DNA from: Sulfuritalea sp.
GTDB lineage: Bacteria > Pseudomonadota > Gammaproteobacteria > Burkholderiales > Rhodocyclaceae
Direction: 5' to 3'
Assembly: GCA_030680805.1 (NCBI GenBank)
Contig: JAUXUK010000070.1
Coordinates: 110,362 to 174,361 of the forward strand
DNA length: 64,000 nucleotides
The notes under the pieces were generated by a model. The model did not search any database, was not told where the DNA came from, and saw only the letters and a program-made list of their open reading frames with translations. Below, one piece after another: positions 1 through 8,055 of this stretch. Made by a program: the position numbers and the translations under genes. Numbering within the stretch: position 1 is the stretch's first letter; each line of letters begins with the position of its first letter.

Positions 1-1781
1 TGGCCGGCGAGAGGCTCAGCCTGGTGCCGCCATTGTTGCGCCTGTTGCGCGAGCAGCCCGATTTGCTTGGCCTGGTGCGCAGCCTTGAAGACAGCCAGAC
101 ATTTCCTGTGGCGCTCGATGCGCGGCGCATCCTGCCGGTGCCGGTGGGTCGTCTCAAGGCATGGCTGCTGCCTTTGCTGGAGTTTCTCGACGAGGATCGG
201 CCGCGGCTGTCGCGCCACAATGCCGCCGCCCTGGCCGGGTTGGAAGATCTGCCCACGCAGTGGAGCGGCGGCGAGGAGTTGCGCGCCCTGGGCCAGCGTC
301 TGCGCGACTTCTCGGGCATGGCCCGCCATGAGCCGGCGCCGGGATTCACGGCCACCTTGCGGCCCTACCAGCAGGTCGGCCTCGACTGGCTGCAGTTCCT
401 GCGCGAATACGGCCTGGCCGGGATTCTTGCCGACGACATGGGGCTGGGCAAGACGGTACAGACCCTGGCCCATCTCCACCTGGAAAAGGCTTCGGGCCGC
501 GCCGACCGGCCCAGTCTGGTGGTGGCCACCACCAGCCTGATGGCCAACTGGCGCGACGAGGCGGCCCAGTTCGCGCCCGATCTCAAGGTGCTGATCCTGC
601 ACGGCAAGGACCGCGCCCAGCATTTCGACGAGATCGCGCAGGCCGACCTGGTGCTGACCACCTATCCGTTGCTGGTGCGCGATCGCGAAACCCTGCTGGC
701 GCAGGACTGGCATCTGCTGGTGATGGACGAAGCCCAGTTCATCAAGAATCCCAAGGCACAGTCGCACCAGGTGGCGCGCGGCCTCAAGGCGCGTCACCGC
801 CTGTCGCTGACGGGCACGCCGCTGGAGAACCATCTGGGCGAACTCTGGGCTCAGTTCGATTTCCTGATGCCGGGCCTGCTCGGCAGCGGCAAGCGCTTTA
901 CCCAGGTATTCCGCACCCCGATCGAAAAGCTCGGCGACGACGAGATGCGCGTCCGCCTCGCCGAGCGGGTGCGCCCCTTCCTGCTGCGACGGACCAAGGA
1001 ACAGGTGCTGAAGGACCTGCCGCCGCGGACCGAGATGGTGCGCTGGGTCGAGATCGAGGGCGGCCAGCGCGACCTGTATGAGTCACTGCGCGTCGCCTTC
1101 GACCGCAAGTTGCGCATCGCGCTTACCGAGCAGGGCGTGGGCCGCAGCCAGATCATGATCTTCGATGCGCTGCTCAAGCTGCGGCAGATCTGCTGCGATC
1201 CGCGGCTGGTGAAGCTGCCGGCTGCGGAGGCGCTGGTGAAAAAGGGGCATGCCCATTCGGCCAAGCTGGCGACCCTGATGGAAATGCTCGATGAATTGCT
1301 CGACGAAGGCCGCAAGGTGTTGCTGTTCTCGCAATTCACCTCGATGCTGAGCCTGATCGAGTTCGAACTCGAAAAGCGCGGCATCCGGTATTCGCGGCTT
1401 ACGGGGCAGACCCGCGACCGCGAAACGCCAATCAAGGATTTTCAGGAAGGGCGCGTGCCGCTGTTCCTGATCAGCCTCAAGGCCGGCGGCACGGGCCTCA
1501 ACCTGACCGCGGCCGATACCGTGATCCATTACGACCCGTGGTGGAACCCGGCCGTGGAAGAGCAGGCCACGGCGCGCGCCCACCGCATCGGCCAGGACAA
1601 GCCGGTGTTCGTCTACAAACTGATGACGCAGGGTACGGTGGAAGAAAAAATCCTCGCCCTGCAGAACCGCAAGCGCGGATTGGCCGACCAACTGATGAAG
1701 CAGGGCGGTTCGGGAGGCGAGGGCGGCGGCCATCTGCTGACCGCCAGCGATCTCGATGTGCTGTTCCAACCACTGGCCTGA
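1..1781 (+). CDS. SNF2-family DEAD/DEAH helicase, 5' truncated
   Basis: This is the C-terminal part of a SNF2/RapA-type ATP-dependent helicase or DNA translocase. The frame is open to the left edge, so the true start lies outside the window. Visible motifs in order are the Walker A segment DDMGLGKT, the Walker B box DEAQ, the motif III-like LTGTP, and in the second RecA lobe FSQFTSML, GGTGLNL and the motif VI region ARAHRIGQ. These cover both ATPase lobes completely, so the catalytic core is intact and only the N-terminal portion (in such bacterial proteins often a SWIM zinc finger and a long helical region) is missing. Such proteins act on DNA or RNA polymerase in the cytoplasm; the exact substrate of this one cannot be told. 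The gene ends 46 bases before a run of four small genes on the same strand. Confidence 0.93.
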   Translation, partial: AGERLSLVPPLLRLLREQPDLLGLVRSLEDSQTFPVALDARRILPVPVGRLKAWLLPLLEFLDEDRPRLSRHNAAALAGLEDLPTQWSGGEELRALGQRLRDFSGMARHEPAPGFTATLRPYQQVGLDWLQFLREYGLAGILADDMGLGKTVQTLAHLHLEKASGRADRPSLVVATTSLMANWRDEAAQFAPDLKVLILHGKDRAQHFDEIAQADLVLTTYPLLVRDRETLLAQDWHLLVMDEAQFIKNPKAQSHQVARGLKARHRLSLTGTPLENHLGELWAQFDFLMPGLLGSGKRFTQVFRTPIEKLGDDEMRVRLAERVRPFLLRRTKEQVLKDLPPRTEMVRWVEIEGGQRDLYESLRVAFDRKLRIALTEQGVGRSQIMIFDALLKLRQICCDPRLVKLPAAEALVKKGHAHSAKLATLMEMLDELLDEGRKVLLFSQFTSMLSLIEFELEKRGIRYSRLTGQTRDRETPIKDFQEGRVPLFLISLKAGGTGLNLTAADTVIHYDPWWNPAVEEQATARAHRIGQDKPVFVYKLMTQGTVEEKILALQNRKRGLADQLMKQGGSGGEGGGHLLTASDLDVLFQPLA

Positions 1782-1827
1782 ACTGTTACGCTTCTTCTGA
1801 CATGCGCAGCGACAGGGAGATGCGATC

Positions 1828-2103
1828 ATGACCAACAGGATTCACGTAGCGGCATCCGAAGTGCGGATCAACGACCACATCTACAACGGCACCGGGACCA
1901 ACGCCCATCCCACCTTCGCCTGGGAAACCGTCACCGAAGTGCGCCAGGAGGACGGCCTGATTCTGCTGATCACCGGCAACGCCAAGGGACCGCACGGCGA
2001 GTTCTGGCTCGAACCGGAGGAGCAGATCGAGGTGATGCGCTATCCCGAAGCGGTGGTCCCGGCCAGCGCGCCGGCGAAGGCCAAGCCGAAACACGGGCAT
2101 TGA
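1828..2103 (+). CDS. small conserved-looking protein of unknown function
   Basis: A 91-residue protein I do not recognise. The ATG is preceded by AGGGAGATGCGATC, a good ribosome binding site. The first two thirds look like a small beta-rich domain (alternating hydrophobic residues, with DGLILLITG in the centre) and the last 20 residues are a disordered Ala/Pro/Lys tail ending in KHGH. There is no signal peptide and no membrane segment, so it should be cytoplasmic. It begins a run of four short genes on one strand with gaps of 6 bases (to the VF530 gene) and 6 bases (to the next), which suggests co-transcription, possibly with the helicase upstream. Confidence 0.75.
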   Translation: MTNRIHVAASEVRINDHIYNGTGTNAHPTFAWETVTEVRQEDGLILLITGNAKGPHGEFWLEPEEQIEVMRYPEAVVPASAPAKAKPKHGH

Positions 2104-2109
2104 TCCAGC

Positions 2110-2343
2110 ATGAAAGCCCAGCCGAACAATCCACTGCACGGCATTACCCTGGAAGCGATCCTGGGTGAGCTGGTGACTCGCCATGGCTGGGAGGGCCTCG
2201 GGCGGGAGATCGACATACGCTGCTTCACGCACGAGCCGAGCATCGCCTCCAGCCTCAAGTTCCTGCGCCGCACGCCCTGGGCACGGGAGCGGGTGGAGGC
2301 GCTGTATGTGTCCACCTTGCGGCGACAACAGGAAACGGCTTGA
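2110..2343 (+). CDS. VF530 family (DUF2132) DNA-binding protein
   Basis: This 77-residue protein matches the VF530/DUF2132 family in length and pattern: NPLHG near the N-terminus, then [15 protein letters not shown], then [16 protein letters not shown] and a helical end. The family is a small all-helical fold annotated as double-stranded DNA binding from a structure of the Vibrio fischeri member; its cellular role is not established. The middle segment with CFTHEPSI and the TPWAR helix is the family signature. It lies in a tight run of small genes and starts six bases after the preceding stop. Confidence 0.85.
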   Translation: MKAQPNNPLHGITLEAILGELVTRHGWEGLGREIDIRCFTHEPSIASSLKFLRRTPWARERVEALYVSTLRRQQETA

Positions 2344-2349
2344 TTCGAC

Positions 2350-2547
2350 ATGACCTACGAAGAGCATCTCGACGAAGTGACCACCCTCATCACCGAAAAA
2401 TACGGTACCAGCGACGAGGTCGCGATCGGGATGGTGATGCGCGCCCAGGCCGACGATTTCTTCAGCGGACATGATGACGATCCGACGATCTGCACCCTGG
2501 AACGCGCCGGTCGGGACGCGAAAGCGGTGTTCAAGAAGTACAAATAG
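2350..2547 (+). CDS. 65-residue hypothetical protein
   Basis: A small acidic protein that I cannot assign. The sequence begins MTYEEHLDEV and looks helical in its first half; the centre is very acidic (GHDDDP) and the end is basic (AVFKKYK). No signal peptide or transmembrane segment is visible. It is supported mainly by position: it starts six bases after the VF530 gene, on the same strand, and its frame has the composition of its neighbours. A direct role cannot be proposed. Confidence 0.65.
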   Translation: MTYEEHLDEVTTLITEKYGTSDEVAIGMVMRAQADDFFSGHDDDPTICTLERAGRDAKAVFKKYK

Positions 2548-2597
2548 GCATTGTGCGAGGCGCCGCTTGCGCAGGATCTCAACGTGATCGGAAAACC

Positions 2598-3020
2598 ATG
2601 ACCGCCCGACCCAAGGCCGCACCCAAGGCCGCGACAAAATCTTCGCCAAAAGCCGTGCCGAAAGCCGAACCCAAGGCCAAAGCCAGGCCCGTGGAACCTT
2701 TTCTGCGCTTCTACCATTCAGACGAGTTGCGGGCAAAGACGCTTGCCGTGCTCGGGGCGCTCGAGGAGGATTCCGATCCTGAAAACCATCGCGACACCCT
2801 GGCGGATCTGGTGGCAGAGCTTACCGAGAGTGGCATGAGCTACTACTACTTGAGGGCGCTGAAGCTTGCCAAGGCAGGTTTCGTGGTCGAACAGTCGGCG
2901 CGTCTTGGCATGTCCGGCGCGGTAAAGCTGATTACTTCCGTCACCCGCAAATTCATTGTGCGCATGGATTCAGCGCAGTTGCTGGTCGTCTCCCGCCACA
3001 TTCGCGCGCTCGCCATTTAG
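2598..3020 (+). CDS. hypothetical protein with lysine/alanine/proline-rich N-terminal tail
   Basis: About 140 residues from the ATG at 2598; an earlier in-frame start at 2553 would overlap the spacer and has no ribosome binding site, while GATCGGAAAACC precedes 2598 only weakly. Residues 1-35 are built of repeated PKA/PKAA units giving a strongly basic, disordered tail like those of histone-H1-like bacterial proteins. The remaining 105 residues form a predicted helical domain (LRFYHSDELRAKT... to the end) that I do not recognise. A nucleic-acid or nucleoid-binding role is suggested only by the tail. It is the last of the small genes before the chromate operon. Confidence 0.7.
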   Translation: MTARPKAAPKAATKSSPKAVPKAEPKAKARPVEPFLRFYHSDELRAKTLAVLGALEEDSDPENHRDTLADLVAELTESGMSYYYLRALKLAKAGFVVEQSARLGMSGAVKLITSVTRKFIVRMDSAQLLVVSRHIRALAI

Positions 3021-3075
3021 CGTCGCCGGCCCTTCCAGGCGCCATTCGGGCCAACAGGCCGCCCGGTCGCCGCGC

Positions 3076-3120
3076 ATTGATGTTATAAAGTAACTAATTA
3101 GGTTACACTTGAACATCAAT
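3076..3120. promoter_or_regulatory. nested palindromic operator upstream of chrB
   Basis: Two inverted repeats share one dyad centre at base 3098. The outer arms are ATTGATGTT (3076-3084) and AACATCAAT (3112-3120), a perfect 9-bp match; the inner arms are GTAAC (3090-3094) and GTTAC (3102-3106). The block is AT-rich in an otherwise GC-rich region and ends 20 bases before the chrB start. Its position and symmetry suggest the chromate-responsive operator of the chrBA operon, probably bound by ChrB itself, which is known in other bacteria to control this operon. The assignment to ChrB is inference. Confidence 0.65.
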
Positions 3121-3139
3121 AGTGCGAATTGAGTCGCCC

Positions 3140-4054
3140 ATGGAATTCCTTGCCCTGTTTGTCAGCCTGCCGACGCGGCAATCCGCCGGTCGCATGCGTG
3201 TCTGGCGCGCGCTGCGCGCGCTGGGCTGCGCCACCTTGCGCGACGGGGTGTATCTGCTGCCGGATTCGGCCGAACATGCGGCAGTACTCGCGCCGATCGC
3301 GGAGGAGGTGCGTGCCGTGCAGGGCACCGCCGATCTGTACCGTCTCGGTGGCTGTGATGAAGTGCAGCAGGCCGAACTCGTTGCGCTCTTCGATCGCGGC
3401 CCGGATTACGCCCGGTTGCTGGAATCGATCCGTGCCGCGCTGGCGGCCGCCAATCCGAGGACAGCCCATGCCCTGCGCCGCGAGTTCAAGGCCATCGTCG
3501 CCATCGACTATTTCCCCGGTGAAGCTCAAAAACAAGCCGCTGCCGCGCTGGCCGAACTGGCTGCCGTGGCCGGCGGCGAGCCCCGCGCAGTGGATGAAAG
3601 AATTCGCCGTGTCGCCAGCGCCGACTTTTTGGGGCGAACCTGGGCGACGCGCAAGAACCTCTGGGTCGATCGCATGGCATCGGCCTGGCTGATTCGCCGC
3701 TTCATCGACAGAAAGGCGAAGTTTCTCTGGCTCGACAATCCGAAGAAATGCCCGAAAACGGCGCTCGGCTTCGACTTCGACGGCGCCGCTTTCACCCATG
3801 TCGGCAGCCGCGTCACCTTCGAAGTGCTGGCGGCCAGCTTCGGCCTGGACAGCGACCCGGCGCTGACCCGCATTGCCGCCATCGTGCATTTCCTCGATGT
3901 CGGCGGCGTGCCGGTAGCCGAAGCGGCAGGCATTGAGGCGGTGCTGGCCGGCGCCCGCGCCGCCGCGCCGGACGACGACAAATTGCTGACCGAGGCGAGT
4001 CGCGTCCTCGACAACCTTTACAAGAACTACCAGCAGGAGATTCCGCATGAGTAA
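3140..4054 (+). CDS. chrB: chromate resistance protein ChrB
   Basis: ChrB is a chromate-sensing cytoplasmic protein that regulates, and is required for, chromate export by ChrA. This copy is 304 residues from ATG 3140; a GTG at 3122 adds only six unlikely residues and falls just beyond the palindrome. The N-terminal ChrB domain (residues 1 to about 150, with RMRVWRALRALG) is followed by the ChrB C-terminal domain starting near GRTWATR, with the signature VDRMASAWLIRRFID and a terminal helical part. It overlaps chrA by eight bases, so translation is coupled. The linker between the domains contains a copy of the dispersed 29-bp repeat (3603-3631), which encodes VASADFL in frame. The family match is strong. 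Confidence 0.92.
   Translation: MEFLALFVSLPTRQSAGRMRVWRALRALGCATLRDGVYLLPDSAEHAAVLAPIAEEVRAVQGTADLYRLGGCDEVQQAELVALFDRGPDYARLLESIRAALAAANPRTAHALRREFKAIVAIDYFPGEAQKQAAAALAELAAVAGGEPRAVDERIRRVASADFLGRTWATRKNLWVDRMASAWLIRRFIDRKAKFLWLDNPKKCPKTALGFDFDGAAFTHVGSRVTFEVLAASFGLDSDPALTRIAAIVHFLDVGGVPVAEAAGIEAVLAGARAAAPDDDKLLTEASRVLDNLYKNYQQEIPHE
3603..3631 (+). repeat. 29-bp dispersed repeat, copy inside chrB
   Basis: Short form of the intragenic repeat, recognised by the shared core CGCCAGCGCCGACTTTTT preceded by TTCGCCGT. It is read in frame as VASADFL at the ChrB inter-domain linker. The intergenic copy at 48301-48329 differs from it at only two of 29 positions. Confidence 0.8.
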
Positions 4055-5396
4055 CGCCGCCATCCCCGCCACCGCGCCCCCCGCCCCCACGCTCGGCGAA
4101 GCCTTCAAGTACTGGCTCAAGCTCGGCTTCATCGCCTTCGGCGGCCCGGTCGGGCAGATTTCGATGATGCACAACGAACTGGTCGAGCGGCGGCGCTGGC
4201 TTTCCGAACATCGCTTCCTGCACGCCCTCAACTACTGCATGCTGCTGCCCGGGCCGGAAGCCATCCAGCTGGCCATCTACATCAGCTGGCTGATGCACGG
4301 CGTGAAGGGCGCGGTGATGACCGGCATCCTGTTCTTCATGCCGGCCTTTGTGCTGGTCACCGTGCTGGCGGGCGTCTATCTGAGCTACGGCGACGTGCCG
4401 GCCATGCAGGGGATCTTCTACGGCATCAAGCCCGCCGTGGTCGCCGTGGTGCTGTTCGCCGCGTGGCGCATCGGCAGCAAAACGCTGAAAAACGAAACCC
4501 TACAGGCGATTGCCGCGCTGGCCTTCATCGGTATCTTTTTCTTCAAGATCGGCTTCCCGTGGATCGTGCTCGCCGCCGGCATCCTCGGCGCCATTGGCGG
4601 CAAATGGCTGCCCGCCAAGTTCAAGGCAGGCGGTGGCGGACATGGCGCCGCCGGCAAGGCGGCGCAGGGCCCGGCCATCCTCGACGACGACACGCCGCCG
4701 CCGGCGCACGCGAAGTTCTCGTGGGGCAAGTCCATCCTGCTGACCGTGATCTTCTTGGCGATCTGGGGTGCGGCCATGCTGACGCTCAGCGGCATGCCGG
4801 TGCTCTTCGCCATGGGCGAGTTCTTCACCAAGGCCGCCTTCCTCACCATCGGCGGCGCCTATGCCGTGCTGCCCTACGTCTATCAGGGCGCGGTCGAACA
4901 TTTCGGCTGGCTCACCGGCCCGCAGATGATGGACGGCCTGGCGCTGGGTGAAACCACGCCGGGGCCGCTGATCAAGGTCGTCACCTGGATCGGCTATCTC
5001 GGCGCCGTCAGCCAGGACGTCCTGTCCAACCCGATCGCGGCCGGCATGGCGGGCGCGGCGGTGGCGACCTTCTTCACCTTCCTGCCGAGCTTCTGGTTCA
5101 TCCTGGCCGGCGGCCCGATCGTCGAGTCGACGCGCGGCGAACTCAAATTCACCGCGCCGCTCACCGCCATCACGGCGGCGGTGGTCGGCGTGATCCTCAA
5201 CCTGGCCACCTTCTTCGCCTGGCACACCTTCTGGCCGCAGGCCAGCGAGGCCGTTCCCTTCGCCGCGCCCTTCGACGCGCTGGCGGTCATCATCGCCCTC
5301 GCTGCCTTCCTCGCCCTGTGGAAATACAAGATCGACATCATGAAAGTTATTGGCGTCTGTGCCGCGTTCGGCTTGCTGCATTCCTTTGTCGCCTGA
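4047..5396 (+). CDS. chrA: chromate transporter ChrA
   Basis: ChrA exports chromate across the inner membrane using the proton gradient. The 449-residue length fits the long-chain, two-domain form, in which two homologous halves of about six helices each are joined by a loop. The first half begins YWLKLGFIAFGGPVGQ and contains LLPGPEAIQLAIY; the second half repeats the pattern with FFTKAAFLTIGGAYAVLP and LALGETTPGPLI. The central loop (around residues 190-230) is rich in Gly, Ala and His and is probably cytoplasmic. The start codon overlaps the end of chrB (ATGAGTAA), so the two are translationally coupled. Confidence 0.95.
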   Translation: MSNAAIPATAPPAPTLGEAFKYWLKLGFIAFGGPVGQISMMHNELVERRRWLSEHRFLHALNYCMLLPGPEAIQLAIYISWLMHGVKGAVMTGILFFMPAFVLVTVLAGVYLSYGDVPAMQGIFYGIKPAVVAVVLFAAWRIGSKTLKNETLQAIAALAFIGIFFFKIGFPWIVLAAGILGAIGGKWLPAKFKAGGGGHGAAGKAAQGPAILDDDTPPPAHAKFSWGKSILLTVIFLAIWGAAMLTLSGMPVLFAMGEFFTKAAFLTIGGAYAVLPYVYQGAVEHFGWLTGPQMMDGLALGETTPGPLIKVVTWIGYLGAVSQDVLSNPIAAGMAGAAVATFFTFLPSFWFILAGGPIVESTRGELKFTAPLTAITAAVVGVILNLATFFAWHTFWPQASEAVPFAAPFDALAVIIALAAFLALWKYKIDIMKVIGVCAAFGLLHSFVA

Positions 5397-5482
5397 TGCG
5401 GCCCCGTGTTTGCCGAACTGACGCGATGGCGCGCAATCTCGCGCAAGTGCGCTACGCTTGCAGGCCCTGACAGGACGTTGCC

Positions 5483-6676
5483 ATGAACGCTTCCGTCGGA
5501 CAAGAGGTGCGCCTGCTGCTGCTCGGGCGCGGCCTGCGTGCCTTTGTGGACGGCTATGTCGCGGTGCTGCTGCCGGCCTATCTGCTGGCGCTGGGCTATG
5601 GCACCTGGCAGGTGGGCGTGTTGAGCACTGCCACCCTGCTCGGTTCGGCGCTGGCCACGCTGGCGCTCGGCGCCTGGGGGCATCGGGCCTCCCAGCGTCT
5701 GTTGCTGCCGGGCGCGGCGCTGCTGATGACGGCGACCGGACTGGGCTTCGCCGGCTTGTCGGCGTTCTGGCCGCTACTGCTGGTGGCTTTCGTCGGCACG
5801 CTGAATCCGAGTTCAGGCGATGTCAGTGTGTTTCTGCCGCTGGAACATTCCCGCCTGTCGTTGGCGGCCGAGGGCGATGCCCGTACCCGGCTGTTCGCGC
5901 GCTACAGCCTGACGGGCGCCCTCTGTGCGGCATTGGGTGCATTGGCCGCCGGCGTGCCGGACATCCTGACCCATATGGGGATCGACCGATTGACGGCTTT
6001 GCGCGGCATGTTCGTCGCCTATGCGGGCGTCGGCGCACTGCTCCACCTTTTGTATGCGCGGCTGCCCGAACGGCAGGCAAAGGATCAAGCTACGGCGCCC
6101 GAACCCCTGGGGCCTTCGCGCGGCATCGTGGTCAAGCTCGCGGTCCTGTTTTCCGTCGATGCATTTGCCGGCGGGCTGATCGTGAACTCGCTTCTGGCCT
6201 TGTGGCTGTTCGAGCGCTTCGGGCTCTCGCTGACCGCCGCCGGCGCCTTCTTTTTCTGGATCGGCGTGCTCAACGCGCTCTCGCTGCTGGCGGCACCCTG
6301 GGTAGCCAGGCGTTTTGGCCTGCTCAGGACCATGGTGTTCACCCACATTCCTTCAAGCCTGTTCCTGATCCTCGCCGCGCTTTCTCCAAGTTTGCCAGTG
6401 GCGCTGTGTTTTCTGCTGTTGCGTGCGGCGCTGTCGCAGATGGATGTGCCGACCCGTTCCGCCTATGTCATGGCAGTGGTGACGCCGCCCGAGCGGGCTG
6501 CCGCGGCAAGTTTCACGGCGGTGCCGCGCAGTTTGGCGGCGGCGCTCAGTCCCTCGCTCGGCGGCGTGCTGTTCGCCACGGGTTGGTTGGCCGCGCCACT
6601 GGTCGCCTGCGGCTGCCTCAAGATCGCCTACGATCTGGCATTGTGGCGCGCCTTCAGGAAGCATCCTGACGCTTAG
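5483..6676 (+). CDS. MFS transporter
   Basis: A 397-residue major facilitator superfamily permease with about twelve hydrophobic segments. It begins in the cytoplasm (MNASVGQEVRLLLLGRGLRAFVDGY) and contains repeated transporter-like segments, a central loop near residues 190-215 and the pattern SRGIVVKLAVLFSVDAFAGG at the start of the second half. The substrate cannot be read from the sequence. It lies 86 bases after chrA on the same strand, so it may belong to the chromate region or be independent. Downstream, a perfect 10-bp inverted repeat at 6694-6724 could end its transcript. Confidence 0.85.
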   Translation: MNASVGQEVRLLLLGRGLRAFVDGYVAVLLPAYLLALGYGTWQVGVLSTATLLGSALATLALGAWGHRASQRLLLPGAALLMTATGLGFAGLSAFWPLLLVAFVGTLNPSSGDVSVFLPLEHSRLSLAAEGDARTRLFARYSLTGALCAALGALAAGVPDILTHMGIDRLTALRGMFVAYAGVGALLHLLYARLPERQAKDQATAPEPLGPSRGIVVKLAVLFSVDAFAGGLIVNSLLALWLFERFGLSLTAAGAFFFWIGVLNALSLLAAPWVARRFGLLRTMVFTHIPSSLFLILAALSPSLPVALCFLLLRAALSQMDVPTRSAYVMAVVTPPERAAAASFTAVPRSLAAALSPSLGGVLFATGWLAAPLVACGCLKIAYDLALWRAFRKHPDA

Positions 6677-6693
6677 GTGATTAGTGCTATGGA

Positions 6694-6724
6694 AACAAAG
6701 TAATCGCATGCCCTTTACTTTGTT
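6694..6724. promoter_or_regulatory. perfect 10-bp inverted repeat between MFS gene and hyb promoter
   Basis: AACAAAGTAA (6694-6703) and TTACTTTGTT (6715-6724) are exact reverse complements separated by 11 bases. It lies 18 bases after the MFS stop and about 60 to 90 bases upstream of the -24/-12 promoter. It could be a bidirectional terminator (weak, AT-rich stem) or an upstream activator site for the NtrC-type regulator HoxA; the distance favours the latter as much as the former. Confidence 0.5.
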
Positions 6725-6781
6725 GCGCTGCACACCTTTCAAGTCCTTGTATTAGCGGCGCTGGCGTGTTCTCTGCCGGGC

Positions 6782-6797
6782 TGGCCCGAGACTTGCG
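6782..6797 (+). promoter_or_regulatory. sigma-54 (-24/-12) promoter of the hydrogenase operon
   Basis: TGGCCCGAGACTTGCG matches the RpoN consensus TGGCACG-N4-TTGC with correct GG and GC elements and exact spacing. It lies 60 bases before the hybO start codon. The same island encodes a HoxA-type activator with an intact GAFTGA loop, which can only work with sigma-54 holoenzyme, so the promoter and its activator support each other. Confidence 0.85.
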
Positions 6798-6856
6798 TTG
6801 ACTCCAGCCAGTATCAGGTCCGGACGCGGCCTGGCTCTCGGAGGGGGAAAGCTGAC

Positions 6857-8053
6857 ATGGGCAATATGAACGACTTTTTTGATACCAGCCGCAAGACGCT
6901 GCAAGACGTTGAGCAACGACTTGAGATGCCGCGACGCGAGTTTCTGCAGTTCTGCGCAACATTGGCGGCGACCATGGGGCTGCCTGCCGGAGCCGAGGCA
7001 GCGGTGGCCAAGGCGATCGAAGCGGCCAAGCGGCCATCGGTGATCTGGCTGCACTTCCAGGAATGCACGGGCTGTACCGAATCGCTGCTGCGTGCCGAGC
7101 ATCCGACGCTCGAAAAGCTGATCCTCGACGTGATCTCGCTCGATTACCACGAGACCCTGATGGCCGCCGCCGGCCACCAGGCCGAAGCCGCGCGCAAGGA
7201 TGCCATGAAGGCGAACAAAGGCAAGTACGTGCTGGTGGTCGAAGGCGCGATCCCGACCAAGAACAACGGCATCTACTGCAAGATCGGCGGCCAGACCGCG
7301 ATCGACATGGTCAAGGAGTGTGCGGCCGATGCGGCGGCAGTGATCGCCATCGGCTCCTGCGCTTCCTGGGGCGGCATGCCTTCCACCGGGCCGAACCCGA
7401 CCGGCGCTTCCAGCGTTTCCGAAATTCTGGGCAAGGTTGTGCCGACCATCCCGGGCTGCCCACCGAACCCCTACAACTTCCTGGCCACCGTGGTGCATTT
7501 CCTGACCTTCGGCAAGCTGCCGGAAGTCGACAAGCTGGGCCGTCCGAAGTTTGCCTACGGCCGTCTGATTCACGAAAACTGCGAACGCCGCGCCCACTTC
7601 GACGCCGGCCGCTTTGCCATCGAGTTCGGCGATGCCGGCCATCGTCAGGGCTATTGCCTGTACAAGCTGGGCTGCAAAGGGCCGGAAACCTACGCCAATT
7701 GCTCGACGCTGGGTTTTGGTGACGCCGGTGAGAACAACTGGCCGGTCGGTTGCGGTCATCCCTGCATCGGTTGTACCGAGAAGGGTGTCGGCTTCGAGAA
7801 GCCGATTCATCAGGTTGCAAAGATGCTCAACGTGACGCCGCCGCTGCAGTACCCGCGGATCGTCGAGGAGCAGGGCAAGGCTGCTTCCTTCGCCTCGGCC
7901 GCGGCTGTAGCTGCGGTAGCGGGCGCAGCAGCGGGTGCGGCGATCATGCTCACGCGCAACCTCGGTCTGTCACATGCGGCCGAAGAAGCGGAACGCGCAA
8001 AGGATGCTGGCGCAGGTGGCAAACCCGCTGCCGGCGACAAGGCGGAGGTGTAA
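6857..8053 (+). CDS. hybO: [NiFe] hydrogenase small subunit, HybO type, with Tat signal
   Basis: Small electron-transfer subunit of a periplasm-facing, membrane-bound uptake hydrogenase; it carries three Fe-S clusters that take electrons from the NiFe site of HybC. The 398-residue protein has a twin-arginine signal with RREFLQ at residues 26-31 after an extended n-region. The proximal cluster motif is CTGCTE, not the CTCCTE form with extra cysteines of oxygen-tolerant enzymes. Later ligand segments include GCPPNPYNF, the ENCERR stretch and GHPCIGCTE. A hydrophobic Ala-rich helix near residues 345-368 anchors the C-terminus in the membrane. A GGAGG sits 12 bases before the ATG. It is the first gene of hybOABCD and is expected to be driven by the -24/-12 promoter. 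Confidence 0.95.
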   Translation: MGNMNDFFDTSRKTLQDVEQRLEMPRREFLQFCATLAATMGLPAGAEAAVAKAIEAAKRPSVIWLHFQECTGCTESLLRAEHPTLEKLILDVISLDYHETLMAAAGHQAEAARKDAMKANKGKYVLVVEGAIPTKNNGIYCKIGGQTAIDMVKECAADAAAVIAIGSCASWGGMPSTGPNPTGASSVSEILGKVVPTIPGCPPNPYNFLATVVHFLTFGKLPEVDKLGRPKFAYGRLIHENCERRAHFDAGRFAIEFGDAGHRQGYCLYKLGCKGPETYANCSTLGFGDAGENNWPVGCGHPCIGCTEKGVGFEKPIHQVAKMLNVTPPLQYPRIVEEQGKAASFASAAAVAAVAGAAAGAAIMLTRNLGLSHAAEEAERAKDAGAGGKPAAGDKAEV

Positions 8054-8055
8054 TC

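Noticed and set aside
67..540. Open frames overlapping the helicase, hydrogenase and gyrA genes in other frames and on the minus strand
   Set aside because: High GC content gives long shadow frames. They have Arg/Ala/Gly-rich translations, no ribosome binding sites and no family resemblance, while the overlapped genes are clearly real.
2610..2690. CCAAGGCC/CCAAAAGCC tandem motifs possibly a short CRISPR-like or VNTR array
   Set aside because: There are no spacers of constant length and the units encode the PKA tail of the protein in frame. No CRISPR array or cas gene is seen in the window.
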